Assembly (NCBI RefSeq): GCF_000224145.3
Contig: NC_020175.2
Location: 3,052,381-3,116,380, forward strand
DNA: 64,000 nucleotides
From: Ciona intestinalis
Taxonomy: Eukaryota; Chordata; Ascidiacea; Phlebobranchia; Cionidae
Direction: 5' to 3'
In this document: one piece after another, positions 53,676-64,000 of the stretch
Layout: every line of letters starts with the position of its first letter
How positions within the stretch are numbered: the stretch's first letter is position 1
Program-made: the position numbers and the translations under genes
Notes under the pieces: model-generated
Databases searched by the model: none
Told to the model about the DNA's origin: nothing
The model's input: only the letters and a program-made list of their open reading frames with translations

Positions 53676-56358
53676 TTACCTACCTACCCAATATTAACAA
53701 GTTGGTTGATAATATAGCAGCTCTCTCTACAAACTTGACTTCAGGAATCCCAGACTTTTACAAATATACATATGGCACTGCAACCTACCGTTTACAAAAT
53801 GGTGGCCGAAGTATTTTTACCAATTATGGAATGGAGGTAAATAATAATTGAAATTGTATTGAACACCTGAAGAATGTGTGACATACTGCACAAGCAATTT
53901 TATGGCTTAGCAAGCAATAATTTATTTTCTGTACCTTTTTGATTGCTGGATTTACGTTTTTTTAATTTGTATAATATTTACAGGTTTATTTCAGTTTTTA
54001 CTGTGGCTACTACATACAGTATGGAAACGAACACAAGTAGGTTGACAAACTGGTTGCTTTTAATTTTATGAGTAGAATATTAAAATAACTGCCATTAATT
54101 AATCCACAGATGTTCAAGCATTGGAAGTATATCCGACAGCAGAAAATCTCATCCGTTTATAGTCGTAACAGCTATTGAAAATCCAAATTTGTATTCTAAT
54201 GGGCAGTATTATGTATGTTATAAACATGTATGAATGAATGAATGTAACTTACTTTATCCTCGCGTGGCCGGAAAACGACAGTCGTTATTACACGGGTTTA
54301 ACACCTCGTGCCAGCTTACGAGTTACCATGTATGTTACTTTGTGGGTAATTATTTTTTTATTGGATTTTTTCGTTTTTTTATGTATGGCTGATAATTTGG
54401 ACAACCCATTAGTGACCACTGGGTTTGGAACAATTGCCGTTAAGTGTCTTGCAGCGACGAGCCTTGAACCCATTACCTAATGGTTACAGGCAGGCGCGCT
54501 AACCACAACGCCACGGCGCCGGTCCAAACATATTAACAGTTTTGACAATCCTAACAGTTTTAAAAAAATAGGTTTGTCATTTAGACTGATATATTTGTTC
54601 AGCGCTGTGGCAAAGTGGTTAGCGCGCCTGCCTCTAACCCAGGGGCAATTGATTCAAAGCACATCGCTGCTACTATTGTGGGCATATGTAGCCTTGGGCA
54701 AGACAGTTGATGGCAATTGTTCCAACCTAGGCTTGTCCAAATTACCAGCCATACATAAAGAAAAAATCACCTACAGATTAACATAAATAACTTGTAAGAT
54801 GGCACGAGGTGATGAAACAGAACAGTGTGTTATACACCTGTCGTTTTCGGGCCACGTGAGTTTAGCATATTTTATTTGGTTGTAGATACAAAGCTACAGA
54901 CCATACTCTGACCCAGTCGAATCATACAATGGTAAACTAACAGAAGGCAACTTTGAGCTTCAATACAGAGCTAGATGCGTTTATGGAAGAAATGTTTCAA
55001 GTGTTTGTGATGTTGTCTTTGCAGTTAATAATACAAAGGTTGGATTTTTATATACACAATAATTTTTAAAATGCTAAACTAAAATTTTGTATTTAATATT
55101 TCAGGATTGGGCTTCATCTACCACATTTACTTTGTCAGAATCTACCAACCTTTATTCAAATTATTACTATTACCATGTATTTATAAATAACTACCCAAGA
55201 AGAATAATGTTTGGGTACACCATGCTTTCCAGGTACTTGTAGCTTTGATCTTAATATCCTTTACACAGAGTTCCTTTTACAATTTTCCTTATTCTAGAAC
55301 TGGTGGACGACTTGTGACCAAAGTACAGATGGAATTAACTCTGAGGAAAATGTTGCAACCGTTTAAAAACTACACCTGGTCAGGTATTGGACACTGTGGA
55401 CACTGTACATTAGCGTTAAATTAACTCAGTGCTTTTTTATCCTGGCATAACTCATATATTAAGCAGTAAATAAAAAAGAATGGTTGGTAACTGAATCACT
55501 GGTAAAAAAATCACTTTTGGATTTGGCCCAGGAAATGAAAAGCACAAGAAGATACCCAAATATTTTTTTATGACAACAACGCTTTAAATTTACATTTTTC
55601 AGTCCCATGTTCATCCAGCCATCTAGTAGTACCGGTGACCTACACGATTGGTGAATCTACTTTGAATAACTTTGTTCCTCCTTCCATGCACTTTGCAACA
55701 GCCACGGGATTCTTACAGATTCGTGCTCAATCATACGATGGAACTTACTATGCTATGTGCCCTGCTGTTAAGTATGCGGTTTGTACATGATATGTTTGGA
55801 TATATTCAAAAGTCATCTCTATTTCAGGTTAAACAATTGCGATGGACAATACGTTTGCATTGGTGGGGTGAAAAATGGATATTCACGGACAAATGACTGC
55901 AATGATTTAACTGGTAACTATACTTAAGTTGTCTTAAAAATAAATTAGTACTGAAAATCTTGCTATTGGTTACCAATTTTCTGGATAAGAGAAAAAAATG
56001 TTTAATATCCGGAACCATTTCTCTACCCTTTGGTGTGTCCTTGGCCAAAACATTTAACGCCAATTGCTTCGACCCGGTCGCTGAAAAATTGCCTAAAAAT
56101 AATCACTCACAAAGTTACAGATACCGTAACTTGAAACAAGTTAAAAGTGGCATGAGATGAAACAATTCCCCCCGTTTTATAATGACTATCATTTCCCTAC
56201 GGGAAAGTATAAAACAGTTTCATTTGTTTATTTTTGTTCATTTGTTTTCATTCACAGATTGGAACGGATTAGTAACCAGCCCAGATTACCATACCAGTAA
56301 TAACCTTGCCCATTCAACTAAAGACATTGAATCCACCATCATGATTTTCTATCGTTGA
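53676..56358 (+). CDS. Intelectin-like membrane lectin, 3' part
   Basis: Exons 53676-53836, 53984-54036, 54110-54212, 54886-55038, 55105-55232, 55298-55383, 55603-55771, 55828-55913 and 56258-56358 (346 codons, TGA at 56356-56358). The last 100 residues align with the intelectin C-terminus: VPVTYTIGE (VPVVYDFGD), TGFLQIRAQSYDGTYYAMC (AGFVQFRVFNNERAANALC), NNCDGQYVCIGG (TGCNTEHHCIGG), DWNGL (DWSGY) and the terminal MIFYR (LLFYR). The Cys pattern is kept. The middle part is poorly matched, and 53676 starts in phase 1, whereas the 5' part ends at 18476 in phase 0, so at least one exon between them is missing. The Ca-ligand His and Glu known from human ITLN1 are not evident, being Tyr and Arg/Thr here, while the Trp and Tyr of its aromatic box appear kept. 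Glycan binding may therefore differ. Confidence 0.75.
54228..54523 (-). repeat. SINE, near full length
   Basis: Reverse copy from the GAATGAATGAATG tail to the head (GGCGCCGTGGCGTTGTGGTTAG in its own sense), with an internal deletion of part of the body near 54450. Confidence 0.92.
54599..54862 (+). repeat. SINE, full-length head, degraded tail
   Basis: CAGCGCTGTGGCAAAGTGG head through GGGCCACGTGAG; lies opposite to the previous copy and about 25 bases before the exon at 54886. Confidence 0.9.
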
Positions 56359-57451
56359 CAGTTTTCTTGCTAAAATATATATTTTAAGGTGGGGTAAGAT
56401 GTGACGCTCAAGCACATACTGCCCAATATTTAAAAAATTTAAATCCCTCAAAACTACAATGTGGGCTTAAGTGGGACACCAAGTAGAAAAGTTTGTATTA
56501 ATATTACTCCGCATTGTGTATTGTAACGAATTTAACTAGCTATGCTAGTTTTTACCACAGAAACTTCGAAGATACAATTTTAAAATATTTTTGTGCTTAT
56601 TGTATCCCGAATTAGGCTAATTTAAGCCACATTGACCCCTGTATATTTTTTTATCATAGACATATCTCACATTTCAAATCAAACTGTACGAAATATTTCA
56701 GTATATTTTATTAAACTAGATACTGGATTGATTATTCAAACTCGCAAACTAGAAATTTTTTGCAGTTTTAATATAATTCTGCGAATATTCAAAATATGCA
56801 TTTTTTTGTTATGTTTTTTTTAATCGTCTTTGTTGCCACATTGTTAGACCGTGGGAATACTGTCGAGTATTACTGTAATATTTGTTCCTGCCTCATTAAA
56901 TAGGTTCCTGTAAAAGAAGATTTAAAAATACATCCCAACTTGCCCCGTGTCCCAACATAACCCCTTATTATATTTCAATTTTTGGATTTCTTACATTTTA
57001 TTGTTAGATTGAATTAAAACTAAAAATTAATGTTTTTTTTTATTAACATATTTATGTTAGTAATAATTCATATATTCTAATCAATTACTGTAAATAATGA
57101 TTGCATAAATTTGATCTCTACACTTTTAACATGAGCACCATTAAAAAACAGGTCACGTGTTATATAGACATATAAAAAACTGACATATACTAGGACGGGA
57201 AAAGATGGGACACCTTTTCCTTCTATACTCTTGTCCCATTCTATACTCTTGTCCCATTTAGTAGTAAACACAGAATTAACAAACCGTATCCTCACGACTC
57301 ATATAGACCGTTATTAATTGTTTAAAACACGAACAGGATATTATGTGCTTAAGGTTTTCCATCTTCCCCCATAGTATAGTAGGGTGGAGAAGATGGGACA
57401 CTTTGTCAGACGCGACTCTTTTTTAATTTTCTTTTTACGGATCCCCATTTA
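55998..57451. repeat. Segmental duplicate of 19210-20671
   Basis: The version of the duplicated segment that is continuous with the intelectin-like gene on its left and unique DNA on its right, so it is the better candidate for the real chromosomal position. Confidence 0.88.
57193..57383. repeat. MITE copy
   Basis: Allelic to 20431-20606. GGACGGGAAAAGATGGGACACC through TTCCATCTTCCCCCATAGTATAG. Contains an 18-base tandem gain (TCTATACTCTTGTCCCAT, twice). Confidence 0.82.
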
Positions 57452-57685
57452 ATGATAATCAGGAAAATAAGGTTACAGAATTATTCGACAGTATTATCAT
57501 GACTTTATAAACGCCCGTCAAGCTGATTACTGTTTTTAAATATTAAAAAATATGTAAAATAGAAAAAATTATAAAACCGTATCCTCACGACTCCCATATA
57601 GATCGTTGTTAATTGTTTAAAAAACGATCAGGACATTTGGATATTATGTGTTAAAGGTGTCCCGTCATACCCCACCCTACTCCAT
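57375..57685. repeat. MITE copy with internal extra sequence
   Basis: Left terminus TATAGTAGGGTGGAGAAGATG and right terminus CATACCCCACCCTACTCCATA, with extra unrelated bases (about 57430-57565) inside. Abuts the previous copy. Confidence 0.75.
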
Positions 57686-58146
57686 ATGACACAGGTAGAT
57701 AACATTGTTTCTTTGTTACTGTGCGGTGCGTCATATGTTTTCATTAGTTTATTCTACGGGAAGGCGCCACGAAACAAAACGGAATGTCACATCATTAAAT
57801 GAACCCTAAAGAATTGAACGCGTCACGGTGCGTATGTAATTACAGACACAACTCTATTTTTGCATTGTTATTCCTTTTGTTCTCTCCATTGGACACCTAT
57901 ATCTGAGGTTGTAAACGAAGAATGAATGGTGTAGTTTCGAAATGGGTAAAATCCCCGACAGCAAGAATGGTTTATTAATAGCACATCTGAATAGACATAA
58001 AGTCCAGGCCTATGGCATACTATAAAGAAACGGCAAGAACAAACACGAGTGGGAGATATGTATTTAAAAACTTCGCCACTTCCTTCCATTTTAAATATTA
58101 AGTTCAGCAATCAGCAGTGTTGTCACAATTTACATTTATTATTGCA
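57686..58146. other. Upstream region of the gene at 58147
   Basis: Mostly unique, less AT-rich sequence. It should contain the promoter and 5' UTR of the gene starting at 58147. No TATA-type motif at a convincing distance was recognised. Confidence 0.4.
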
Positions 58147-59225
58147 ATGTTGACTGAAGAACAACTTAGAATGTTACGAAGCGCAGTGGTTTATGATCCA
58201 AGTAAAGTTCCAACTGATCTGCCCGACTTTAATGTGACGGATGACAGTAGTATGGAGCAATTAAAAAGCAAAATGAATGACCGCTTAAGCAAAATTGAAC
58301 ACAAATTCCCATCTGATGAATATAACTTCATCGAAGAATGCGACATCGGTTCACTCACTGGGAAGCAGATCTTGCAGTTGTTCATGAAAATATTGAACGA
58401 CCCAACAAAATATCAGCCCGGGAATTGTTTAATGTTTTCCATGGAACGGAAAGCCGAAGTAGCTTTTGCAATTAATGATACACGGAGTTTCGAGGTTCGC
58501 ACAGTTGCACGGGATAAAACAAGTGATAAAAAAATGTACCAAAAGATTTTTGATGAACAATATCGATTCAAACCAAATGAACTTGGGCGGTGTACGGAAA
58601 AAACAAGAAAAAAAATTCGCAGGAAGCTACCTGAGCACATAGAGCAATTTTTTAATAACGAGGTGAAAAATTGCGAGTCGGGTTACCGATGTGCTTTTCT
58701 AGGAATGCTTCAAGAGTTGGCTAGGTTGGAGAAGCGTATTGAAGAAGGGCCGAATAAAGTGGTTTACTCTAAGTTACAGCAGGTTCCAGTTGCAGCTTGC
58801 GTTAAGTTAGCTGTTGAAGTAGAACCTTCACAAACCGGAAATCTACAACAAGTGTTTGGATCGCATGACATTCACAATGACATTGAAGATAAAATCAGAG
58901 AAGACCACGCAGCAAGGCACGGCAGCGAAATATCTAGCAAGGAGTTGTATAAGCGGACACTGAAGAAGAAGACAGAACTTAAATTTCAAGCTGCTCGAGA
59001 AATAATACAAAGGTACAAGATGTTTTTTGAAATTTGGTTTAAATATGGTAAAATTAGGAAAACGTAGGACTTATATTCTTTTTAAAGTAAGCCATATAAA
59101 TGATATAGTTACACGCCGTCGCCGTAATCTTTTTCAGTTCTTTCGTGAAACAAAATGAGGATGGAAGTTACAACAATGAAGTTATCGAACAAGTGACCGA
59201 CAATGTGCGACGTTTTTTCATGTGA
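58147..59225 (+). CDS. Hypothetical protein, two exons, family not recognised
   Basis: Exons 58147-59012 and 59138-59225, joined by a 125-base GT-AG intron in phase 2, give about 317 residues. The start is ATG at 58147; the frame extends a little upstream only through a GTG. The protein is charged and mostly helical by composition, with basic KTRKKIRRKL and helical MLQELARLEKRIEEGP segments. It has no signal peptide or membrane segment. Cys residues are few and scattered. I recognise no domain. The long open frame, clean intron and in-frame completion after splicing (SYNNEVIEQVTDNVRRFFM, stop) argue for a real gene. MITEs surround it on both sides. Confidence 0.7.
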
Positions 59226-59286
59226 TAAGCGAGAATGCAGAGAACAAACCAATGGTAATGCAAGCAACCAAACAACTCATAGTACT

Positions 59287-59412
59287 GTGCGAAAGATGGG
59301 GCACCGTTAGCACCAAAATCCCACACTTACTGATCGAGTTTTAAACAATTGACAACACTGTTTTAGAGTCGCAGGGCAAAAAAGTATGTTCGATCTTCCT
59401 TCACTCTCATAT
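59287..59412. repeat. MITE, degraded
   Basis: GAAAGATGGGGCACCGTTAG, GATCGAGTTTTAAACAATTG and TCGATCTTCCTTCACTC recall the family; the termini are eroded. Confidence 0.65.
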
Positions 59413-59675
59413 ATAAACACAGTACTTTACTGATGTAATTGATATTAAATACAGTGTGTTCATAGTACGACTGTAAATGTTCTTTCATCACATTATAAAT
59501 TTTCACAACAATTTAAAGTGGGGTGGGGGAAGATGGTTGAAACACTAAAGGGGTATTTACATGGTTGAAATGGTTGAAACACTCAAGGAGTATTTACAAT
59601 TCGCACACCAATTGCTGTTTTAGAGATTCATAAACAGACAGAGTTGGGACAGTTAAGAAGTTATAAATATAAAAG

Positions 59676-59853
59676 AGGGTGGGGGAAGATGGGACACCTT
59701 GGGCTTATAATTTCAAAATATCCTGATCCTGTTTAAATCAATTCACAACGGTCTTTGGGAGTCGTGCGGTTTTATAATTATTTTAAAGTTCTACGACCAA
59801 ATAAGACGTTAAAATAGAATTAAAGGTATCCCATCTTCCCCCACCCCACTATA
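59676..59853. repeat. MITE copy
   Basis: GAGGGTGGGGGAAGATGGGAC through TCCCATCTTCCCCCACCCCACTATA. A lone fragment of the left end also lies at 59517-59545. Confidence 0.88.
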
Positions 59854-60449
59854 TTCGTCTCTTTTTATTATGTTCACCATTGCAAAAAGTGGCACAACCT
59901 AGTTTGTATTGCTTTTTTAACTTATAAGCTTCAACCAGATAAGACATTACTGTAACAAACCGTAGCAATGAAATCTCCTTATGTTTGCTAAAACTGCAAA
60001 CCAATTTTGGGTGTAATAACGCAAAATAAATTTCAAGGTTACCTTTATAAAAATATTGCAAAATAAACCGAAAAAACAACCAAGAGACAAGGCGCAGTGG
60101 TATACATTTTAATAGGTCTGCTTATCAGTACTAAACAACTATTAAAATAATGGTCCATTAATCAACATTAAACACGATTTTCTGAACATTTAACACGAGT
60201 TTCTTGAACATTAAACACGTTTTTTGGGATTTGTTTACGGTTTTACGTTTTTGTTGTCTGAATTGGGTCATGACAAACGGTTTAGGTTGGATTGTATTAC
60301 ATTTTTGAATTTTAAAAGTTGTACTAAAATTGTATTAAATTTGTTAAATTTAATTTCGTCACGGATTATTTTTTATGATGTTTTACAACCGTTTCAGTTT
60401 TGTATTTTCGTACGTTTATAAATATGTATATTGCATATATTTATATATA

Positions 60450-60636
60450 TATAGACGATGGGACACCTTTTTTTCTATTTTCTCGTCCCATTTGGTAGTA
60501 TACAAAACCATTCAATGAATTATAAAACCGTATCCTTACGACTGTCATAAGACCGTTGTTAATTGTTTAAAACACGATCAAGAAATTTGGATATTATGTG
60601 CTAGAGGTGTCCCGTCTCCTCCGCCCTACTCTATTT
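60450..60636. repeat. MITE copy
   Basis: GACGATGGGACACCTTTTTT through GGTGTCCCGTCTCCTCCGCCC; interior in reverse orientation. Confidence 0.85.
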
Positions 60637-62159
60637 AGGTTGTTCACTTAATTGTTCAACCTGTTTTTTTTTGGTTTTATTTGTGTTTCATTATCGCTAT
60701 ATTTGTTATCCACTGTTTACCAGCACCTGTTTCGAACTCGATCACTTTCCGAGTGTCATGCACTATTTCTTCTCTTGGTGTGGCTGCCTGCGCTAGTTCT
60801 GGTTGTGCTGTAAAGGCGTTATGCTGTATATCGTTTTACTTTGACATATTTCTATCTTATATTAACTGCATCCAGTTGGTTAGAGTATTTGGTTTTAGCT
60901 ATTAGTGTACGTAAGTTGTTATATAACGGCTAAGTGCATTTTTTTTATTACAACTCGTTTTTAAAACAAAACAGCTTTTTTTATTGCATCTTATATTTGA
61001 TCGACCGTTAATTTGCTTAAATATATTGACATTTAATGTAGCTTATAGCTGACAGGCCCAGGGGTGGTCACAGTTAACTTACAGATAGGCTGTAGCAGGT
61101 TTCTTTACGCATGTTTTTCTCACAGTTACATGATTTTTTCAACTGATTTGCATATAGGTTAATTGTCACGCTTATCAATTTAATTTTATAATTCGGTACC
61201 TGGTCTGAGAATTGATAAGTGCGTGTTTTTTTTTCATTAATCAGACTGGAACGTGTCCAGCTTTGCTCTCGTATATTTGACAAGTTATGTTGAATGGTTC
61301 TTGGCGCGGAGTTAGTAAACACACAGTTTGTGTGCTTGGCACACTTTTACAAGAACTGTGCAGACGTTTACGTTTTGTAAACTTTCTATATCGGTGCATA
61401 TTAGAGCAGGTTGCAGAAAACAAGGGTATAATGGATTTAATTAGGAGATTAAAGAATAAATTAAAAAAATAACCATAACTATATATATGTGGAATAAATT
61501 TGGCGATGAAGAAAAACAACTGTTCGGCGAAAAGGACCTATGGTCACTTTATACTCACTGAAAAAGCTACGATTTCATACTTTATGACTGGAAAAATAAA
61601 ACTCGGAAAATAGCATGCAGGTCCGATTTTGCGTTTTCCAAATAAATTAGAAAAAAAAACATAACGTCAGGATATTAAAAACTGTTTAGTATAACGCCAT
61701 TTTGAATTTAGCAAATAGGCAATGCCAATTTCGTTCAATGTAATATTTATATCAGACAGTTCTCGGTTGTTTGTGAACAATATAGAATAAAGAACTTTGG
61801 ATCCAGTCAGTTCAACAGTACGGTATATGTAACGATTATAAAATTTTGGTTAACACTGTTTGCTCGGTTATTCTTGCTGACGCAAAACAAACAAACATCC
61901 TTCGCTGCAAGCCAGGTTGGAACCGCCATTACGGGTCGTGTCTTTACACACACTTTTACTTCTATTAACTTAAAAATAATTAAACATAAATGGATCTTTT
62001 GTCTGTTAGGTGTAGCGACCGCGCTTATTTTTTTCAGTTAAATATAAATTTGTTTTTGAACTGTAAGCGTGTTTTAACAACTGTATTTTGTCGCTGTATT
62101 TTGTCTTTTCGTTTAAAACATTTCTAAATCTTCGCTACCGTAATAGGTATGGTTATTAT

Positions 62160-62349
62160 TGGTAGGGGGAGAATCGGAGACCTTTTCATTTTATGTTCTT
62201 GTCTCATTTGGTAGTACAAAGAAAATTCAAAGAATTATAAAACCGTATCATCACGACTCTTATAAACCGTTGTTAATTGTTTAAACCACGATCAGGATAT
62301 TTCGATATTATGTGCTAAAGTTGTCCCATCTCTCCCGACCCTAATATAT
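62160..62349. repeat. MITE copy
   Basis: GGTAGGGGGAGAATCGGAGA through TGTCCCATCTCTCCCGACCC; ends about 20 bases before the exon starting at 62371. Confidence 0.85.
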
Positions 62350-62370
62350 AAATATTGTTAACCTTTGCAG

Positions 62371-63936
62371 TTACAAGTGATTGCAAGAGTGAGCGAGTTT
62401 GATTTCATTTCAATTGAACTAGAAAACGAAATGTCTGCTGAAGCGTCAATCCAGGATGAGTTATACAAAGATCTAATTCCTGGTGAAATTGGATGCAGAA
62501 GACTGACATCCGAAGATCGAGATTTGATGGTCGACTTAACCCTAAATCACTTTCTACCAAGAGAACCGATTTGTTCTTTAACAGAAAAGAAGTCTCCTGG
62601 AAAAATGGGACCGTTTCTTAGGGACGTTTATACAAAAGTAAGTGCAGCATATTTAGACAAAAATAGAATATAGCCCTACCGTTAAATTATTGAATTTAAA
62701 TAAATGAATGAATGAATGAATGAATGAATACTGAATGAATGAATGAATGAATGAATGAATGAATGAATGAATGAATGAATGAATGAATGAATGAATGAAT
62801 GTAATTTACTTTATCCTCGTGTGGTCGGAAAACGACAGTCCTTATAACACGGGTGTTTTGTTTTATACAGTTTACGAGTTACCAAGTATGTAACTTTGTG
62901 GGCGATTATTTTTTGGTGGATTTTTTTTCATTTTTTGTATGTATGGCGGACAACCCATTAGTGGCCACTGAGTGAATATAACGTTTTTAATACACTGAAA
63001 ACTCATAACAATTTACATTGTTTGAAGATATCGTTATAGGTGTTTCCATGTATGATACCAAGCAAGTGCTACAGAAAACATTGATTCCAGTCGATTTCTT
63101 TGCCCCAGCTTTTTGTACAGCTTTTTTTCTCATAAATTGGTTGTACTTTTTATAGAACGTCATTCAAGATAACGCATCCTTAATTGCATACGATATTAAA
63201 AGCGGTGAGGCAGTGGGAATTATTTTGGGAAACCTCCATCGCGTCGGTGAACCCCACCCACCCGTTCTGGATAAAGATATTGCGCCTATGGCGGTAAGAA
63301 AAAACTGTTATGAATGAAAATATAGCGGAGCGGCGGAAGACGTGACACTTTGGCAAATGATATCCAAATATTCTGTTTTTTTAAACAATTAACAACGGTC
63401 TACGTGAGTCGAAAGGATACGGTTTTACATTTTTTGAATTTTCTTTGTTTTCTAACGAATAGGATGAGAAAATAGAATAAAAAGGTGTCCAATCTTAACC
63501 CACCCTACTATTAAACGAATAAATGTAACTTATTTATCCTTATGACACGGGTGTTCTGTATTACACGACTCGTGCCAACTTGCGAGTTACCACGTATATG
63601 TAACTTTTTAGGGGAGAATGGGACACCTTTTCATTTTATTTTCTTGTCTCATTTGGCAGTACAAAGAAAATGCAAAGAATTATAAAACCGCATCTTCACG
63701 ACTCCCATAGACCGTTGTTAATTGTTTAAAACACGATGAGAATACTTGTTGTTAATATGCCAAAGGTGTCCCATCTTCCCCCATCCTACTATATGTTATG
63801 TTTTTTAGAGATTGCTGGACGCTGTAAACGTCGATATCGCATCTTATGTTGGTGAAGACGTGTACCTCACTATTGCATTGTCAACTGTTAAGGAGACACA
63901 TTGTAAAAGAGGAATAATGACTGCAATACGAAAACG
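62371..63936 (+). CDS. GNAT acetyltransferase, arylalkylamine N-acetyltransferase-like, 5' part
   Basis: Exons 62371-62637, 63156-63293 and 63809-63936, the last with a donor (GGTAATA) 64 bases from the window's end. The first exon either starts at ATG 62431 (MSAEASIQDELYKDL) or continues from an upstream exon via the acceptor at 62370. The early part (CRRLTSEDRDLMVDLTLNHF, then PREPI) resembles the start of insect-type aaNATs ('...D...V..FL...F...EPL'). NASLIAYDIKSGEAVGIILG fits the GNAT beta strands ('..S..A.D..TG.IVG...'). VYLTIALSTVKETHCKRGIM occupies the acetyl-CoA motif A position, where 'V...RG.GI...L' is usual. Substrate unknown. The 3' end lies beyond the window. Confidence 0.65.
62700..62972 (-). 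repeat. SINE with expanded (TGAA)n tail
   Basis: About 100 bases of TGAA/GAAT microsatellite (62700-62800, with one interruption) lead into a reversed SINE body (GTAATTTACTTTATCCTCGTG through CAACCCATTAGTGGCCACTG). The microsatellite is the grown tail of the SINE. In the first intron of the GNAT gene. Confidence 0.88.
63326..63513. repeat. MITE copy, diverged termini
   Basis: GCGGAGCGGCGGAAGACGTGAC through GGTGTCCAATCTTAACCCACCCTACTA; family interior intact. Confidence 0.8.
63514..63609 (-). repeat. SINE, 3' fragment between two MITEs
   Basis: AAATGTAACTTATTTATCCTTATGACACGGGTGTT and CGTGCCAACTTGCGAGTTACCA are reversed SINE 3' sequences. Confidence 0.75.
63611..63794. repeat. MITE copy
   Basis: AGGGGAGAATGGGACACC through GGTGTCCCATCTTCCCCCATCCTACTATA; ends 14 bases before the GNAT exon at 63809. 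Confidence 0.87.
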
Positions 63937-64000
63937 GTAATACTGACTGTATAAAAATATAAATATTCAAAATAAAAAGTTTAATTTAAAAAAAAATCCT

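Larger units (their letters stand above)
59226..62370. other. Intergenic region rich in MITEs
   Basis: No gene supported over 3.1 kb. Contains MITE copies and fragments at 59287, 59517-59545, 59676, 60450 and 62160. Short open frames near 60224-60905 and 61287-61472 show no recognisable domain or splice context. The stretch 61480-62150 is unique sequence of unknown role. Confidence 0.55.

Noticed and set aside
61287-61472. Small 61-residue open frame with ATG
   Set aside because: No homology, splice context or conserved motif; it could be chance. Listed only as part of the intergenic region.
60200-61560. Possible retroelement terminal repeat remnant
   Set aside because: A GGCGATGAAG-like string near 61501 is suggestive, but no paired repeat or coding remnant was seen, so nothing is claimed.

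Overview
The window looks like tunicate genomic DNA, most likely Ciona (C. intestinalis/robusta type). The evidence is AT-rich introns of 50-900 bases with clean GT-AG junctions, dozens of copies of a tRNA-headed SINE with an ATTC-type tail (resembling the described Ciona Cics-1 family), and about 17 copies of a ~190 bp MITE with termini like TAGTAGGGTGGGGGAAGATG (resembling Cimi-1). Eight N gaps break the scaffold: 237-286, 1538-2037, 6053-6102, 18825-19209, 20672-21171, 24398-24447, 34181-34230 and 53286-53335.

Most of the window is one very large gene, a dynein heavy chain-like protein best compared with DNHD1, present in two blocks in the wrong order. The 5' part (visible N-terminal region, linker, AAA1-AAA4, stalk and microtubule-binding domain; 41 exons) lies at 21719-53205. 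The 3' part (late AAA5, AAA6, C-terminal domain and tail; 31 exons, stop at 16967) lies upstream at 2158-16967. The reading phase at the end of the 5' block matches the start of the 3' block. About 60-70 residues of early AAA5 are missing and probably lie in a gap. A second gene, an intelectin-like type II membrane protein, is cut at the same joints: its 5' exons are at 17817-18476 and its 3' exons at 53676-56358. The simplest true order is 21172-53285, then 2038-18824, then 53336-64000. The contig at 19210-20671 is a second (allelic) copy of 55998-57451.

AAA1, the main ATPase site of ordinary dyneins, has lost both its Walker A and Walker B motifs here. AAA2 and AAA3 keep intact P-loops, and AAA4 is degenerate. 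The protein is probably not a conventional motor, which fits a DNHD1-like identity.

Other genes: the first two exons of an MDH1B-like gene (601-880); an intronless antisense gene nested in a dynein intron (36324-38786, minus), encoding a DUF294/GlnD-like nucleotidyltransferase-fold protein with one frameshift; an unrecognised two-exon gene (58147-59225); and the 5' exons of a GNAT acetyltransferase of the arylalkylamine N-acetyltransferase type running off the right edge (62371-63936). The left edge carries a ~235 bp direct repeat (1-236 and 1257-1499), again looking like haplotype or contig overlap. Introns hold several minisatellites, one triplicated exon boundary and one SINE whose tail forms a splice acceptor.
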